Shown here piece by piece: positions 56,676 through 64,000 of a stretch of 64,000 bases of DNA. Where the stretch lies: positions 4,960,001 to 5,024,000 of the forward strand of contig NZ_CP120210.1 of the NCBI RefSeq assembly GCF_029369745.1. Reading direction: 5' to 3'. The number at the start of each line of letters is the position of its first letter. The first letter of the stretch is position 1. Origin of the DNA: Amycolatopsis sp. QT-25 (GTDB lineage Bacteria > Actinomycetota > Actinomycetes > Mycobacteriales > Pseudonocardiaceae). The notes below the pieces were generated by a model that did no database searches, was not told the DNA's origin, and saw only the letters and a list, made by a program, of their open reading frames with translations. Both the position numbers and the translations under genes were made by a program.

Positions 56676-57526
56676 CCGAAGCCCGCCACCGCGCGCCGAC
56701 CCCGTCCGTGCTGACCGATCCGGCGGCCTGGCCGCCGAGCACCTTCGTCACCCAGGTCCGGGTGCTCGCCGCCCGGTCGCTGAAGACCGCGTTCGGCGAC
56801 CGGCGCCTGGTGTTCTTCGGTCTGCTGCAGCCGATCGTGCTGCTGCTGCTGTTCAGCCAGGTCTTCACCGGGGTCAGCACGCTTCCCGGGGTCGCGGCCT
56901 ATCAGGGGTACGTGAACTTCCTCGTCCCGGCGACGCTGGTGAACATCGCGATGACCACGGCGATGAGTTCGGGCGCCGGCCTGCTCGCGGAGATCTACAG
57001 TGGCTTCACCGGACGTCTCCGGTGCATGCCCATCAGTCTTTCCGCCGTCCTGGTGGCGCGCACCATCTCCGACTCCGCCAGACTCGGCGTGCAACTGCTG
57101 GTGACCGCGCTCGCCAGCGTGGTGCTGCTGGGCTTCCGGCCGACCGGCGGCGTTCTCGGTGTCACCGCGGCACTTCTGCTCACCCTCGTCGTCGGCTGGT
57201 GTCTGAGCTGGATCTTCGTCGCCATCACGACCTGGCTGCGCAAGGCCGAAACCCTGCAAATGGCTTCCTTCGTGGTGATGTTCCCGCTGATGTTCTCGTC
57301 CAGCGCGTACATGCCGCTCGAGACGATGCCCGCCTGGCTGCGGGTGGTTTCGGCGCTCAACCCCCTGACTTACGCGATCGACGCGACGAGAGCGCTCGCG
57401 CTGGGCAGGCCTTCGGGCTGGTCGATCCCGGTCTCGCTCGCGATCGCGGCCGTGGCCGCGTCGGCGGGCGGATGGATCGCGGCGCGGACGTTCCGGACCC
57501 CGCGAGACGTCACCCCGATGGCCTGA
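56672..57526 (+). CDS. ABC exporter permease (DrrB/ABC-2 type)
   Basis: A 284-residue membrane protein with six helices of the ABC-2 type. A conserved first part is LVFFGLLQPIVLLLLFSQVF, with the central MTTAMSSGAGLLAEIYSGFT and RLRCMPISLSAVLVAR. A late FSSSAYMPLETMPAWLRVVS and ALNPLTYAIDATRAL are the signature of DrrB proteins. It pairs with the upstream ATPase. The stop is eight bases before a 21-bp repeat array. The convergent gene is a glycosyltransferase of the second biosynthetic operon, so this exporter may serve that product (inference). Confidence 0.88.
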   Translation: MTEARHRAPTPSVLTDPAAWPPSTFVTQVRVLAARSLKTAFGDRRLVFFGLLQPIVLLLLFSQVFTGVSTLPGVAAYQGYVNFLVPATLVNIAMTTAMSSGAGLLAEIYSGFTGRLRCMPISLSAVLVARTISDSARLGVQLLVTALASVVLLGFRPTGGVLGVTAALLLTLVVGWCLSWIFVAITTWLRKAETLQMASFVVMFPLMFSSSAYMPLETMPAWLRVVSALNPLTYAIDATRALALGRPSGWSIPVSLAIAAVAASAGGWIAARTFRTPRDVTPMA

Positions 57527-57533
57527 ACCCCGG

Positions 57534-57680
57534 AACTCACGTGCTTGGAGACGTAACTCGCGTGCTTAAGGACGTAACTCGCGTGCTTGAAGACGTAACT
57601 CTCGCACCGCGTGAGTTACGGCCTTGGACACGCGTGATGCGCCTCCAGACACGCGTGTTACGCCTTCGCACACGCCTGAC
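57534..57680. repeat. 21-bp-period inverted array, locus 4 (direct then inverted units)
   Basis: Direct units start at 57534, 57555, 57576 and 57597 (AACTCGCGTGCTT plus GAAGACGT and variants). After a flip, inverted units end at 57617, 57638, 57659 and 57680, all exactly 21 bp apart, with CACGCGTG cores. The array fills the gap between the convergent permease and glycosyltransferase genes. Confidence 0.88.
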
Positions 57681-57682
57681 CG

Positions 57683-58816
57683 TCAGCGCGGCAGGGCCTC
57701 CAGGTGGTCCGCTGCCGCCACGACTCCCCCGGCCGCCGCGAACGAGGCCCGCACCCGCGCGGCCGCCGCGGCGTAGGCGGGCTCGGTCAGCACTTCGGTG
57801 ACCGTGCGGCGGATGCCGGAGGCCTTCACGCGGTCGAAGCGCAGCCGCAGCCCGGCGCCGGCGGTCTCGACCTGCTGAGCGAGCATCGACTGGTCGTCCC
57901 GGATCGGCGCGATCACCAGCGGCAGCCCGGAAGCGAGGGTCTCGCTGACGGTGTTGTGCCCGCCGTGGCAGATCACCGCCGCCGCCTTCCGCACCAGCTC
58001 CGCCTGCGGAATCCGGTTGGCCAACAGCACTTCGTCGCTGATCAGCTCACCGGTGGGATCGACGACCAGACCTTGGACGGCCGGCATCCCGGCGAGGGCG
58101 TCGACGCATTCGGACAGGAAGCGGCGGCCGAGGGCGGCGTTGGCGGTGCCGAGGGTGGCGAGGACGAGCGGACGGCCGTCGAGCAGGTCCCACGAGAACC
58201 TCACCGGGGGCGCCGGGGCCAGCGCGGGGCCGACGAACCGGACCGCGCCCGCGTCGGCGACCGGCCCCGTCAGGGACACGGTCGTGAAGGCCAACACGAG
58301 GTCCGGGGAGAAACGCAAGTCTCCGCAGGACACCTTGTGCCGCTCACGGAGACCGTCTTGCAGCCTGCCGACCCAAGCGGCGATCTTCGGCATGGCGCCC
58401 AGCGGATCGCCGAGTTCGGTCGACGTCGACGCCGACGTCACCCACCGCACGGCGCGGCGGCTCGCCACGAGGGCGCCCGCGAAGGCCTGCTGATCGGCGA
58501 TCACGACGTCGGGACGGAAGGCGGCGGCCGCCTTCTCGACGCCGGGCACCATCGCGTCCGCGAGCGGGACGAGGTACTGCTCCCACAGGAACTTCAGCGC
58601 CGCGAAGCCGCGCAGGCCTTCGGGACGGCGCTCCACGGCGAACTCCAGCGCGTCACCCGCCGCGTACACCCGGCCCGCGCGCGTCAGCTCGGACGTCGTC
58701 GGTTCCGGGCCGCACCAGGCGACGTCGTGGCCGCGCCCCACCAGTTCGGCGGCCACCGCGCGCAACGGCGCCACGTGCCCGGTGAGCGGCGGGACGACCA
58801 GCAGGAACCGGCTCAT
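57683..58816 (-). CDS. MGT-type glycosyltransferase (GT1)
   Basis: A 377-residue GT-B enzyme. The N-terminal acceptor domain is FLLVVPPLTGHVAPLRAVAA; the middle has DVVIADQQAFAGALVASRRA. The donor domain shows RPLVLATLGTANAALGRRFL, then NRIPQAELVRKAAAVICHGG and HNTVSETLASGLPLVIAPIR, with the HGG..T motif. MGT-family enzymes glycosylate macrolides, lipids or carotenoids. Its ATG overlaps the hydrolase stop by four bases. It is the last gene of the PKS operon and probably decorates its product. Confidence 0.87.
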   Translation of the reverse strand: MSRFLLVVPPLTGHVAPLRAVAAELVGRGHDVAWCGPEPTTSELTRAGRVYAAGDALEFAVERRPEGLRGFAALKFLWEQYLVPLADAMVPGVEKAAAAFRPDVVIADQQAFAGALVASRRAVRWVTSASTSTELGDPLGAMPKIAAWVGRLQDGLRERHKVSCGDLRFSPDLVLAFTTVSLTGPVADAGAVRFVGPALAPAPPVRFSWDLLDGRPLVLATLGTANAALGRRFLSECVDALAGMPAVQGLVVDPTGELISDEVLLANRIPQAELVRKAAAVICHGGHNTVSETLASGLPLVIAPIRDDQSMLAQQVETAGAGLRLRFDRVKASGIRRTVTEVLTEPAYAAAAARVRASFAAAGGVVAAADHLEALPR

Positions 58817-59598
58817 CCGCGTGGCCTCCCGTGCCGGGAGATCCAGTCCAGCAGCAGCTCACGGACTTCCCGGTGCTGCTCGACGAGCACCGAATGCCCT
58901 TGGCCTTCGAACACGTGCAACTCCCCGCGGGGCAGCAAGGACGTCAGCGCGGTGAGGTCGTCGGCCTGATAGCCGTGACTGCCCAGAATGGACAGTACGG
59001 GACAGCCGATGCTCGCCACCTGATCCTCGGTCAGCAACGGGCCGAGCGGGACCTCCTCGGCCATCGACGTCGCCATGATCCGCTCCGCCGCCATGCGCGC
59101 CAGCCGCCGATGATGGGCGCTGTAGTTGGCCTCGATCCAGTCGAAACTCTCCTCGACCTTCAGGAACCGCACGGTGTGCTCGAGGATCTGCGCCATCTTG
59201 CCGGCCCACAGCTCGGTGGCGGGCTCCGATTCGATGCACACGATGCTGCGCACGCGGTCCGGTTTCGCCACGGCGTAGCTGTAGGCGAGGGTGCCGCCGA
59301 AACTGTTGCCCACCAGGTGGACCGGCCGGTCGAGGTCGAGCTGGTCGAGCAGGTCGTCGAGGTCGGCGACGAAGTCCGCGATCGTGTACCCGCGCTCGGG
59401 GCGTTCGGTCTTTCCGTGCCCGCGCAGGTCGTAGCTGATCACGTCCACACCCGCGGCGGCGACCGGCGGGGCCAGCGTGAGGTAGAAGCTCGCGAGACTG
59501 TCGGTGCCCATCCCGTGCAGGAACACCACGGTCTCCGTGCCCCCGCCGGGCACGAGCTGCACGTTCGTGCGCAGCCCGTTGACGGTCATCGTCGGCAC
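58813..59598 (-). CDS. Alpha/beta hydrolase in the second PKS operon
   Basis: A 261-residue hydrolase. ETVVFLHGMGTDSLASFYLT (oxyanion HG) precedes VDVISYDLRGHGKTERPERG, and the nucleophile elbow is VGNSFGGTLAYSYA (Ser about residue 98). LSILGSHGYQADDL holds the acid loop region and EGQGHSVLVEQHRE the His. Being in the same operon as a synthase without a thioesterase domain, it may release the product from the ACP or hydrolyse an ester (inference). The GTG at 59598 is four bases after the ACP stop; an internal ATG nine bases later is an alternative. Confidence 0.82.
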   Translation of the reverse strand: MPTMTVNGLRTNVQLVPGGGTETVVFLHGMGTDSLASFYLTLAPPVAAAGVDVISYDLRGHGKTERPERGYTIADFVADLDDLLDQLDLDRPVHLVGNSFGGTLAYSYAVAKPDRVRSIVCIESEPATELWAGKMAQILEHTVRFLKVEESFDWIEANYSAHHRRLARMAAERIMATSMAEEVPLGPLLTEDQVASIGCPVLSILGSHGYQADDLTALTSLLPRGELHVFEGQGHSVLVEQHREVRELLLDWISRHGRPRG

Positions 59599-59602
59599 CG
59601 CC

Positions 59603-59902
59603 TCACCCCCGTTCGCCGAGGCGGGCGGCCACGTAGTCCGCGATGTCGCCGACCCGGAGCCCGATCACGTCGTCCAGGTCCTTCTCCGCCAGGAACTCCG
59701 CGAGGTTCACGTCCGCGCCGAAGAACTCGGCGAGGATGCTCGCGAAGGTGACCAGGTCGATGCTCTCCAGCTGGAGATCCTCGTGGAAGGTGGTCTGCGG
59801 GGTGATCTCGATGCCGAGGACGTCGGTGTCCCCGACCAGTTCCCTCAGCAACTCGGCCACGGTCCCGAAGACCGACACCGGGCTCTGCTGTTCGATCGTC
59901 AT
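59603..59902 (-). CDS. Acyl carrier protein
   Basis: A 99-residue stand-alone ACP. The phosphopantetheine site is HEDLQLESIDLVTFASILAE, the Ser following LE (about residue 47) in place of the common DSL. The N-terminal helix is VFGTVAELLRELVGD, the acidic helix II/III region is present, and GDIADYVAARLG closes the fold. It lies directly downstream of a KS-AT-DH synthase that lacks an ACP domain, so it should be that synthase's carrier. The ATG at 59902 has AGGAGCAG upstream. Confidence 0.9.
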   Translation of the reverse strand: MTIEQQSPVSVFGTVAELLRELVGDTDVLGIEITPQTTFHEDLQLESIDLVTFASILAEFFGADVNLAEFLAEKDLDDVIGLRVGDIADYVAARLGERG

Positions 59903-59917
59903 GCTCTGCTCCTGTTC

Positions 59918-62900
59918 CTACCCGCGGTTCCAGGCCACGACGTGCCCGGGTATCCCGGCGTACTCCACTCCGGTGCCGATCTCCTCGGCCTGCGCCGGCG
60001 ACTCCCCCTCGGCCCGGACGGCGATCCAGGGTGGTGTCGCGGTCGGGTCGCGGACGAGGGCGACCGCGACCTCTCCCGTCGACGCGACGGCCACCGCCAG
60101 CGGCGGCACCGTCCGGCCGTGGAGGCCGGTCACCCTGGTCCCGTCGGCACTCACGCGGAGCTCCGCCGGGTACACGCCGTCCAAGCCGAGTTTCGCGCGG
60201 ACGGCGTCCTTGACCGCGATCCGTTCCAGCAGCCAGCCGCGCTGCCGCCGCGGCGCGCAGGCGGCGAATTCGGCGCGTTCCCCCGCGCCGAGGTAGACAC
60301 CGGCGTAGATGTCGCGCGCGGCGGGACTCGGCCAGCGGTCGGTGACCAGTGTCCAGCCGCCGTGGTGCTCCTCCGACAGCCGGTGCCGGTCCGGGAAGGC
60401 GTAGACCCGGTGGGCGGGCCGGTCACACGGGAACCGGATGTCCCGCCACTGTTCGATCCTGGCCAGCACGGCGCCGTCGCGCACGAGTTCGGCGTCCATC
60501 TCCAGCACGTCCGGCCGCGGCAGCCGCACCCGGACCACGCACCGCAACCGGGTGCCCGGCGCCGGTTCCGGCCCGTACCAGGTGATCCGGCCCATCGACG
60601 TCGGGAAGGCCAGCAGCGCGTCCGCCTTGGTGGCCATCAGCCAGCAGCCGAGCAGCTGGCCGACGTTGTCCAGCAGCGCGCCGGGCGCCGACGGCACGAC
60701 GAGATCGCCGCGGATGTGCCGTTCGCCCAGCCCGATGAGCTTGGCGAGCCCTTGGTAGGCGGGACCGTGGAACATCTCGCGGCGGGTGTAGATCTCGGCG
60801 GCGGTCAGCGGCGGCGCGGTCTCCGGCCCCGGGAGCGGGGACGGCCGGGGTGCCGCGGGATATCGCCGCGCCAGGTGGACGTCCATACTGGCGTGCGGTC
60901 CGATCTGGACGCTGATCCGGTCGCCCTCGCGGGTCATCGAAAGCGGTACGCGCACCGCCGGGGCGGCGATCAGCCATCGGGAGAACGCGGCGTTGCTCAC
61001 GCCGGTCGCGACCGATCCCGGCCAAGCCCGTTCCGCTTCCCGGCAGGCCAGGTCGACCAGTGTCGTGGCCGGGACGGTGGGGCGGAAGTCGGCCTCGTCC
61101 GGCCAGTCCTCGCGTTGACGGAAGAACCGGTGATCCACCAGGTACGGCATCGTGGCGAGCGAGACGTCCACAGTGGACTCGAAGGTCCGCCGGGCCGCCG
61201 CGTTGACGACACTCGCCGCGGCCTGGCGGGTCTCGGCGAGCAGCGCGGTGAATTCCGCGACGATCGCGTCGGGGATCCCGTCGGCCAGTTCGGGCTCCGC
61301 ACCGGTGCCCGCGAACATGCCCTTGACCTCGCCGTCGACCGCGAGCAGCGTGCCCGCCGTGTCGATCCGGGTCCGGCGCGGCTCCAGCGCGTCGAACGCG
61401 GGCCGTCCGCCCTCCACCCAGACCGCGGTGGCCACCCGGCGCAGTTGGGCGAGCCCTGGCCTCGTGCCGGAGGACGCCGGGACGACCAGATGCGGCCGCG
61501 AACCGAGCGTGTCCGTCACGAACGAACCGAGCTGACCGGCACCCGCCTGCACGAAGACACGGGCGCCGTCGGTGTAGAGGGCCTCGACGAGTTCCCGGAA
61601 CCGGACCTTGCGCACCAGATGGGCCAGGTACAGCTCGCGGACCTCCACCGGATCCGCGGGGTACGGCCGCGCCGTGGTCGCCGACCAGACCGGGACCCGC
61701 GGCGGCTTCAGGTCCAGTTCCGCGGCGAGCCGGGTGAACGGGCCGAGCCGGGAGCGCATCAGCGGGGTGTGGAACCCGGACCGGAACGGCAGTGTCCTCG
61801 CGACGACGCCGTGCTGGGTGCACAGCTTGGCGAGCCGGGCCGCCGCCGCCGGATCCCCGCACACGATCGTCTGCCGCGGCGCGTTCTCGTGGGAGATCAT
61901 CAGCTCCGGTTCGGCGGCGAGCAGCGCCTCCGCCCGTTCGGCGGAACAGCCGAGAACGAGGAATTCGGCATCGGGCAGAGTGAATCCCCGCGGCCAGTAC
62001 TGGTCCAGCATGTCCTCCGTGGACTGCCGCGGGTACATCCCCGCCGCCTGCATCGCGGTCCATTCGCCGACGCTGTGCCCGGCGAGCAGATCCGGGGTGA
62101 TGGCGAGCCGCCGCAGCGCGGTGTCGAGCAGCAACCCGACCTGGGACACGCTGGAAGCGCGCGCGAGCACGCTCGCGGTCGACCACTCGGGCCGCTCCAG
62201 GCCGAAGTGCCGGGCGACGTCGGCGCAGCGCGGTTCCGCGTCGGCCTCCAGGCCCGGGTAGACGAACGCGGTCTTCGCCCCCGCCTGCGCCAGCAAGGGA
62301 GCCGTACCGCACCAGATGTCGTTGGGCCCGTGCCAGGACCTGCCCTCGGCCGTGACCTTCGCGAGCACCCGCCGCGCGACTTCCAGCCGCTTGCCGGTCG
62401 GCCCGACGATCCCGATCCGGCACGGGCCGTGTCCGCCGGATTCCGGATGCGGGCGGTCGAGCAGCACGCGCAGTTCGTCCGGCGTGGCCGCCGCGAGCCG
62501 CAGGACCTGCTCGGGCTCCCCGATGACCTCGGCCCGCCGCGGTCGCGCGGGCGCCGGGTCGGCTTCCTCCAGCACCACGTGCGCGTTGACACCGCCGAAG
62601 CCGAAGGCGTTGACCGCCGCCCGGCGGGGGACGTCGCCCGCCTGCCACCGCTCGGCGGCGGACAACGGGCGGAACCGGGTCTTGTCCAGCAGCGGACTGG
62701 GATCGACGCAGTTCAGGGTGGGCGGCAGGACGGCGTGGTGCAGCGCGAGTGCCGCCTTGATCAGGCCGGCGGCCCCGGCGGTCGGCATGGTGTGCCCGAT
62801 CATCGCCTTGACCGCCCCGATCGCGGCACGCGGTCCGTCCGGCGGGCCGAACACCTCGGCGAGGGTGGCCAGTTCTGCCGCGTCCCCGGTCGGTGTCGCG

Positions 62901-63958
62901 GTCCCGTGCGCCTCCAGCAGGCCGAGCGCGCCGGGCGCGGTGGGATCGAGACCCGCCGACGCCCACGCGCGGCGCAGCGCGAGGGTCTGACCCGCCACGG
63001 CCGGACTGAGCAGGCTCGCGCCCTTGCCGTCGCTCGACGTCCCGGAGCCGCGCAGTACCGCGTAGACGCGATCGCCGTCGCGGCGTGCGTCGTAGAACCT
63101 CTTCAGCACCACGATCGCGGTGCCCTCGCCGATCAGCAGGCCGTCCGCGTCGCGGGAGAACGGGCTGATCCGCTGGCTCGGTGACAGGGCACCGAGCTGG
63201 GTGAACATCGACCAGAGTGTGTCGTCGTGGCAGTGGTGCACGCCGCCGGCCAGCACGACGTCGCAGCGACGACGGGCCAGTTCGCCGATCGCCTGGTCCA
63301 CGGCGAGCAGCGACGACGCGCAGGCGGCGTCCACCGTGTACGCCGGGCCGCCGAGATCCAGGCGGTTGGCGACCCGCGACGCGGCGAGGTTCGGCACCAG
63401 GCCGATCGCGCTGTCCGGCCGGAACTCGCCGAGCGGTTCCAGCAACGCTTCACGGAGCCTGTCCAGCATCTCCGGACGCGCCGAGGGAAGCAGGTCCCGG
63501 ACGGCGCCGGTGATCTGGCGGACCGACCGGACACGCTGGTCGAACCGCTGGAGCCCGGGCGAGAGGTAGCCACCCCTGCCGAGGATCACGCCCACGCGTT
63601 CGAGGTCGCCCAGCCGCCGCGGACCACCGGCGTCGTCGACCGCGGAAGCGGCCACGGCCAGCGCCACCAGCTGGTCGGGCTCCATCCCGGCGACGGAACT
63701 GGGGGCGATGCCGATCGCCGTCGCGTCGAAGTCCAGGCTGTCGGCGACGAACCCGCCGCGCCGCCCGTAGGTGCGGTCGGGGGTGTGACCGTCGCGAGCG
63801 TGGAAACTCGGATCCCGGCGATGCGGCGGGATGTCGGTGATCGCGTCGGTGCCGGAAACGATGTTCTGCCAGTATTCGTCCACAGTGGACGAACCGGGAA
63901 GGAAGACACCCATCCCGACGATCGCGACCGGCTCCTGGGTCACTGGGGCCTGGTTCAC
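59918..63958 (-). CDS. Iterative type I synthase, KS-AT-DH with PPTase-like tail (PUFA/hglE-like)
   Basis: A 1346-residue synthase. The KS (about 10-450) has VAIVGMGVFLPG, nucleophile Cys213 in DAACASS, then LEAHGTATPTGD and MIGHTMPTAG. The AT (about 540-850) has FVYPGLEADAE and Ser629 in GHSVGEW. The region about 940-1200 is dehydratase-like, with His943 in LVDHRFF and VPATTLVDLACREAE. The last about 120 residues hold WLLERIAVKDAVRAKLG, like the KE...K motif of 4'-phosphopantetheinyl transferases. The 'DAACASS' KS and this order belong to the PUFA-synthase/heterocyst-glycolipid (hglE) group. It lacks ACP, KR and TE domains; a separate ACP follows. The GTG at 63958 overlaps the upstream stop; 63961 is also possible. 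Probably makes a long-chain acyl or polyene product (inference). Confidence 0.85.
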   Translation of the reverse strand: MNQAPVTQEPVAIVGMGVFLPGSSTVDEYWQNIVSGTDAITDIPPHRRDPSFHARDGHTPDRTYGRRGGFVADSLDFDATAIGIAPSSVAGMEPDQLVALAVAASAVDDAGGPRRLGDLERVGVILGRGGYLSPGLQRFDQRVRSVRQITGAVRDLLPSARPEMLDRLREALLEPLGEFRPDSAIGLVPNLAASRVANRLDLGGPAYTVDAACASSLLAVDQAIGELARRRCDVVLAGGVHHCHDDTLWSMFTQLGALSPSQRISPFSRDADGLLIGEGTAIVVLKRFYDARRDGDRVYAVLRGSGTSSDGKGASLLSPAVAGQTLALRRAWASAGLDPTAPGALGLLEAHGTATPTGDAAELATLAEVFGPPDGPRAAIGAVKAMIGHTMPTAGAAGLIKAALALHHAVLPPTLNCVDPSPLLDKTRFRPLSAAERWQAGDVPRRAAVNAFGFGGVNAHVVLEEADPAPARPRRAEVIGEPEQVLRLAAATPDELRVLLDRPHPESGGHGPCRIGIVGPTGKRLEVARRVLAKVTAEGRSWHGPNDIWCGTAPLLAQAGAKTAFVYPGLEADAEPRCADVARHFGLERPEWSTASVLARASSVSQVGLLLDTALRRLAITPDLLAGHSVGEWTAMQAAGMYPRQSTEDMLDQYWPRGFTLPDAEFLVLGCSAERAEALLAAEPELMISHENAPRQTIVCGDPAAAARLAKLCTQHGVVARTLPFRSGFHTPLMRSRLGPFTRLAAELDLKPPRVPVWSATTARPYPADPVEVRELYLAHLVRKVRFRELVEALYTDGARVFVQAGAGQLGSFVTDTLGSRPHLVVPASSGTRPGLAQLRRVATAVWVEGGRPAFDALEPRRTRIDTAGTLLAVDGEVKGMFAGTGAEPELADGIPDAIVAEFTALLAETRQAAASVVNAAARRTFESTVDVSLATMPYLVDHRFFRQREDWPDEADFRPTVPATTLVDLACREAERAWPGSVATGVSNAAFSRWLIAAPAVRVPLSMTREGDRISVQIGPHASMDVHLARRYPAAPRPSPLPGPETAPPLTAAEIYTRREMFHGPAYQGLAKLIGLGERHIRGDLVVPSAPGALLDNVGQLLGCWLMATKADALLAFPTSMGRITWYGPEPAPGTRLRCVVRVRLPRPDVLEMDAELVRDGAVLARIEQWRDIRFPCDRPAHRVYAFPDRHRLSEEHHGGWTLVTDRWPSPAARDIYAGVYLGAGERAEFAACAPRRQRGWLLERIAVKDAVRAKLGLDGVYPAELRVSADGTRVTGLHGRTVPPLAVAVASTGEVAVALVRDPTATPPWIAVRAEGESPAQAEEIGTGVEYAGIPGHVVAWNRG

Positions 63959-64000
63959 CACAGTGACGCCGTGTACAGCACGGAGCGGACGTCGGCCGGG
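63955..64000 (-). CDS. C-terminal end of the upstream gene of the PKS operon, partial
   Basis: The last 14 codons of a gene entering from the right: ...PADVRSVLYTASLW, stop TGA at 63957-63955, overlapping the start of the KS-AT-DH synthase. Too little is visible to assign it. By position it is probably another synthase component of the same operon. Confidence 0.5.
   Translation of the reverse strand, partial: PADVRSVLYTASLW

Noticed and set aside
57534..57680. CRISPR array
   Set aside because: Units are contiguous 21-mers with no unique spacers, they invert midway, and no cas genes are present.

Overview
The window is high-GC actinobacterial DNA. I infer a Pseudonocardiaceae host, most likely Amycolatopsis or a close relative. 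The grounds are strong G/C bias at third codon positions, ATGA/GTGA stop-start coupling in nearly every operon, frequent GTG starts, a complete mce operon, paired Ser/Thr kinases, and short GC-rich palindromic repeats between genes. No genus marker such as rRNA is present.

Layout. 1-3.1 kb: the N-terminal part of a fused indolepyruvate:ferredoxin oxidoreductase diverging from an Lrp/AsnC regulator, then a WYL regulator. 3.1-10.2 kb: a short UvrA paralogue, a lipoprotein, a frameshifted YidC paralogue with a DUF6412-type protein, an ABC-F ATPase and a YdcF protein. 10.6-14.6 kb: a methyltransferase, an internally deleted antibiotic-type ABC-F gene that still has its leader peptide, a PRC-barrel stress protein, and a TerC exporter with an apparent manganese (yybP-ykoY) riboswitch and a coupled 34-residue membrane protein.

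14.8-26.6 kb: a lipid-type biosynthetic locus. A leftward operon (secreted esterase, SDR, glycosyltransferase) faces a rightward one (fatty acyl-AMP ligase, a PKS with ACP-KS-AT-ACP-TE order, an MFS exporter). The ligase/PKS pair has the layout of FadD32/Pks13 of mycolic acid synthesis, although the inferred host group does not make mycolates. 26.7-34 kb: two tRNA-Val genes, two tandem Ser/Thr kinases, a P-type ATPase remnant and two secreted DUF6801-like proteins. 34-43.5 kb: a lipoprotein, a LIP-family lipase, a GtrA protein, four PucR-type regulators and an alpha/beta hydrolase. 43.6-53.6 kb: a leftward mce operon, in transcription order: secreted protein, yrbEA, yrbEB, mceA-F and two Mce-associated proteins. 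It is followed on the right by a third DUF6801-like gene. 55.7-57.5 kb: a DrrAB-like ABC exporter. 57.7-64 kb: a second leftward biosynthetic operon, cut by the window edge: a KS-AT-DH synthase with a phosphopantetheinyl-transferase-like tail, a free ACP, an alpha/beta hydrolase and a glycosyltransferase.

Two intergenic repeat families stand out. One is an array of 21-bp units, in two loci arranged as direct units followed by inverted units (four loci; it supplies the stop codons of two genes). The other is a 57-bp near-perfect palindrome carrying an outward-facing RBS-plus-ATG in each arm (one perfect copy, one decayed copy, and a half copy at a kinase start codon).
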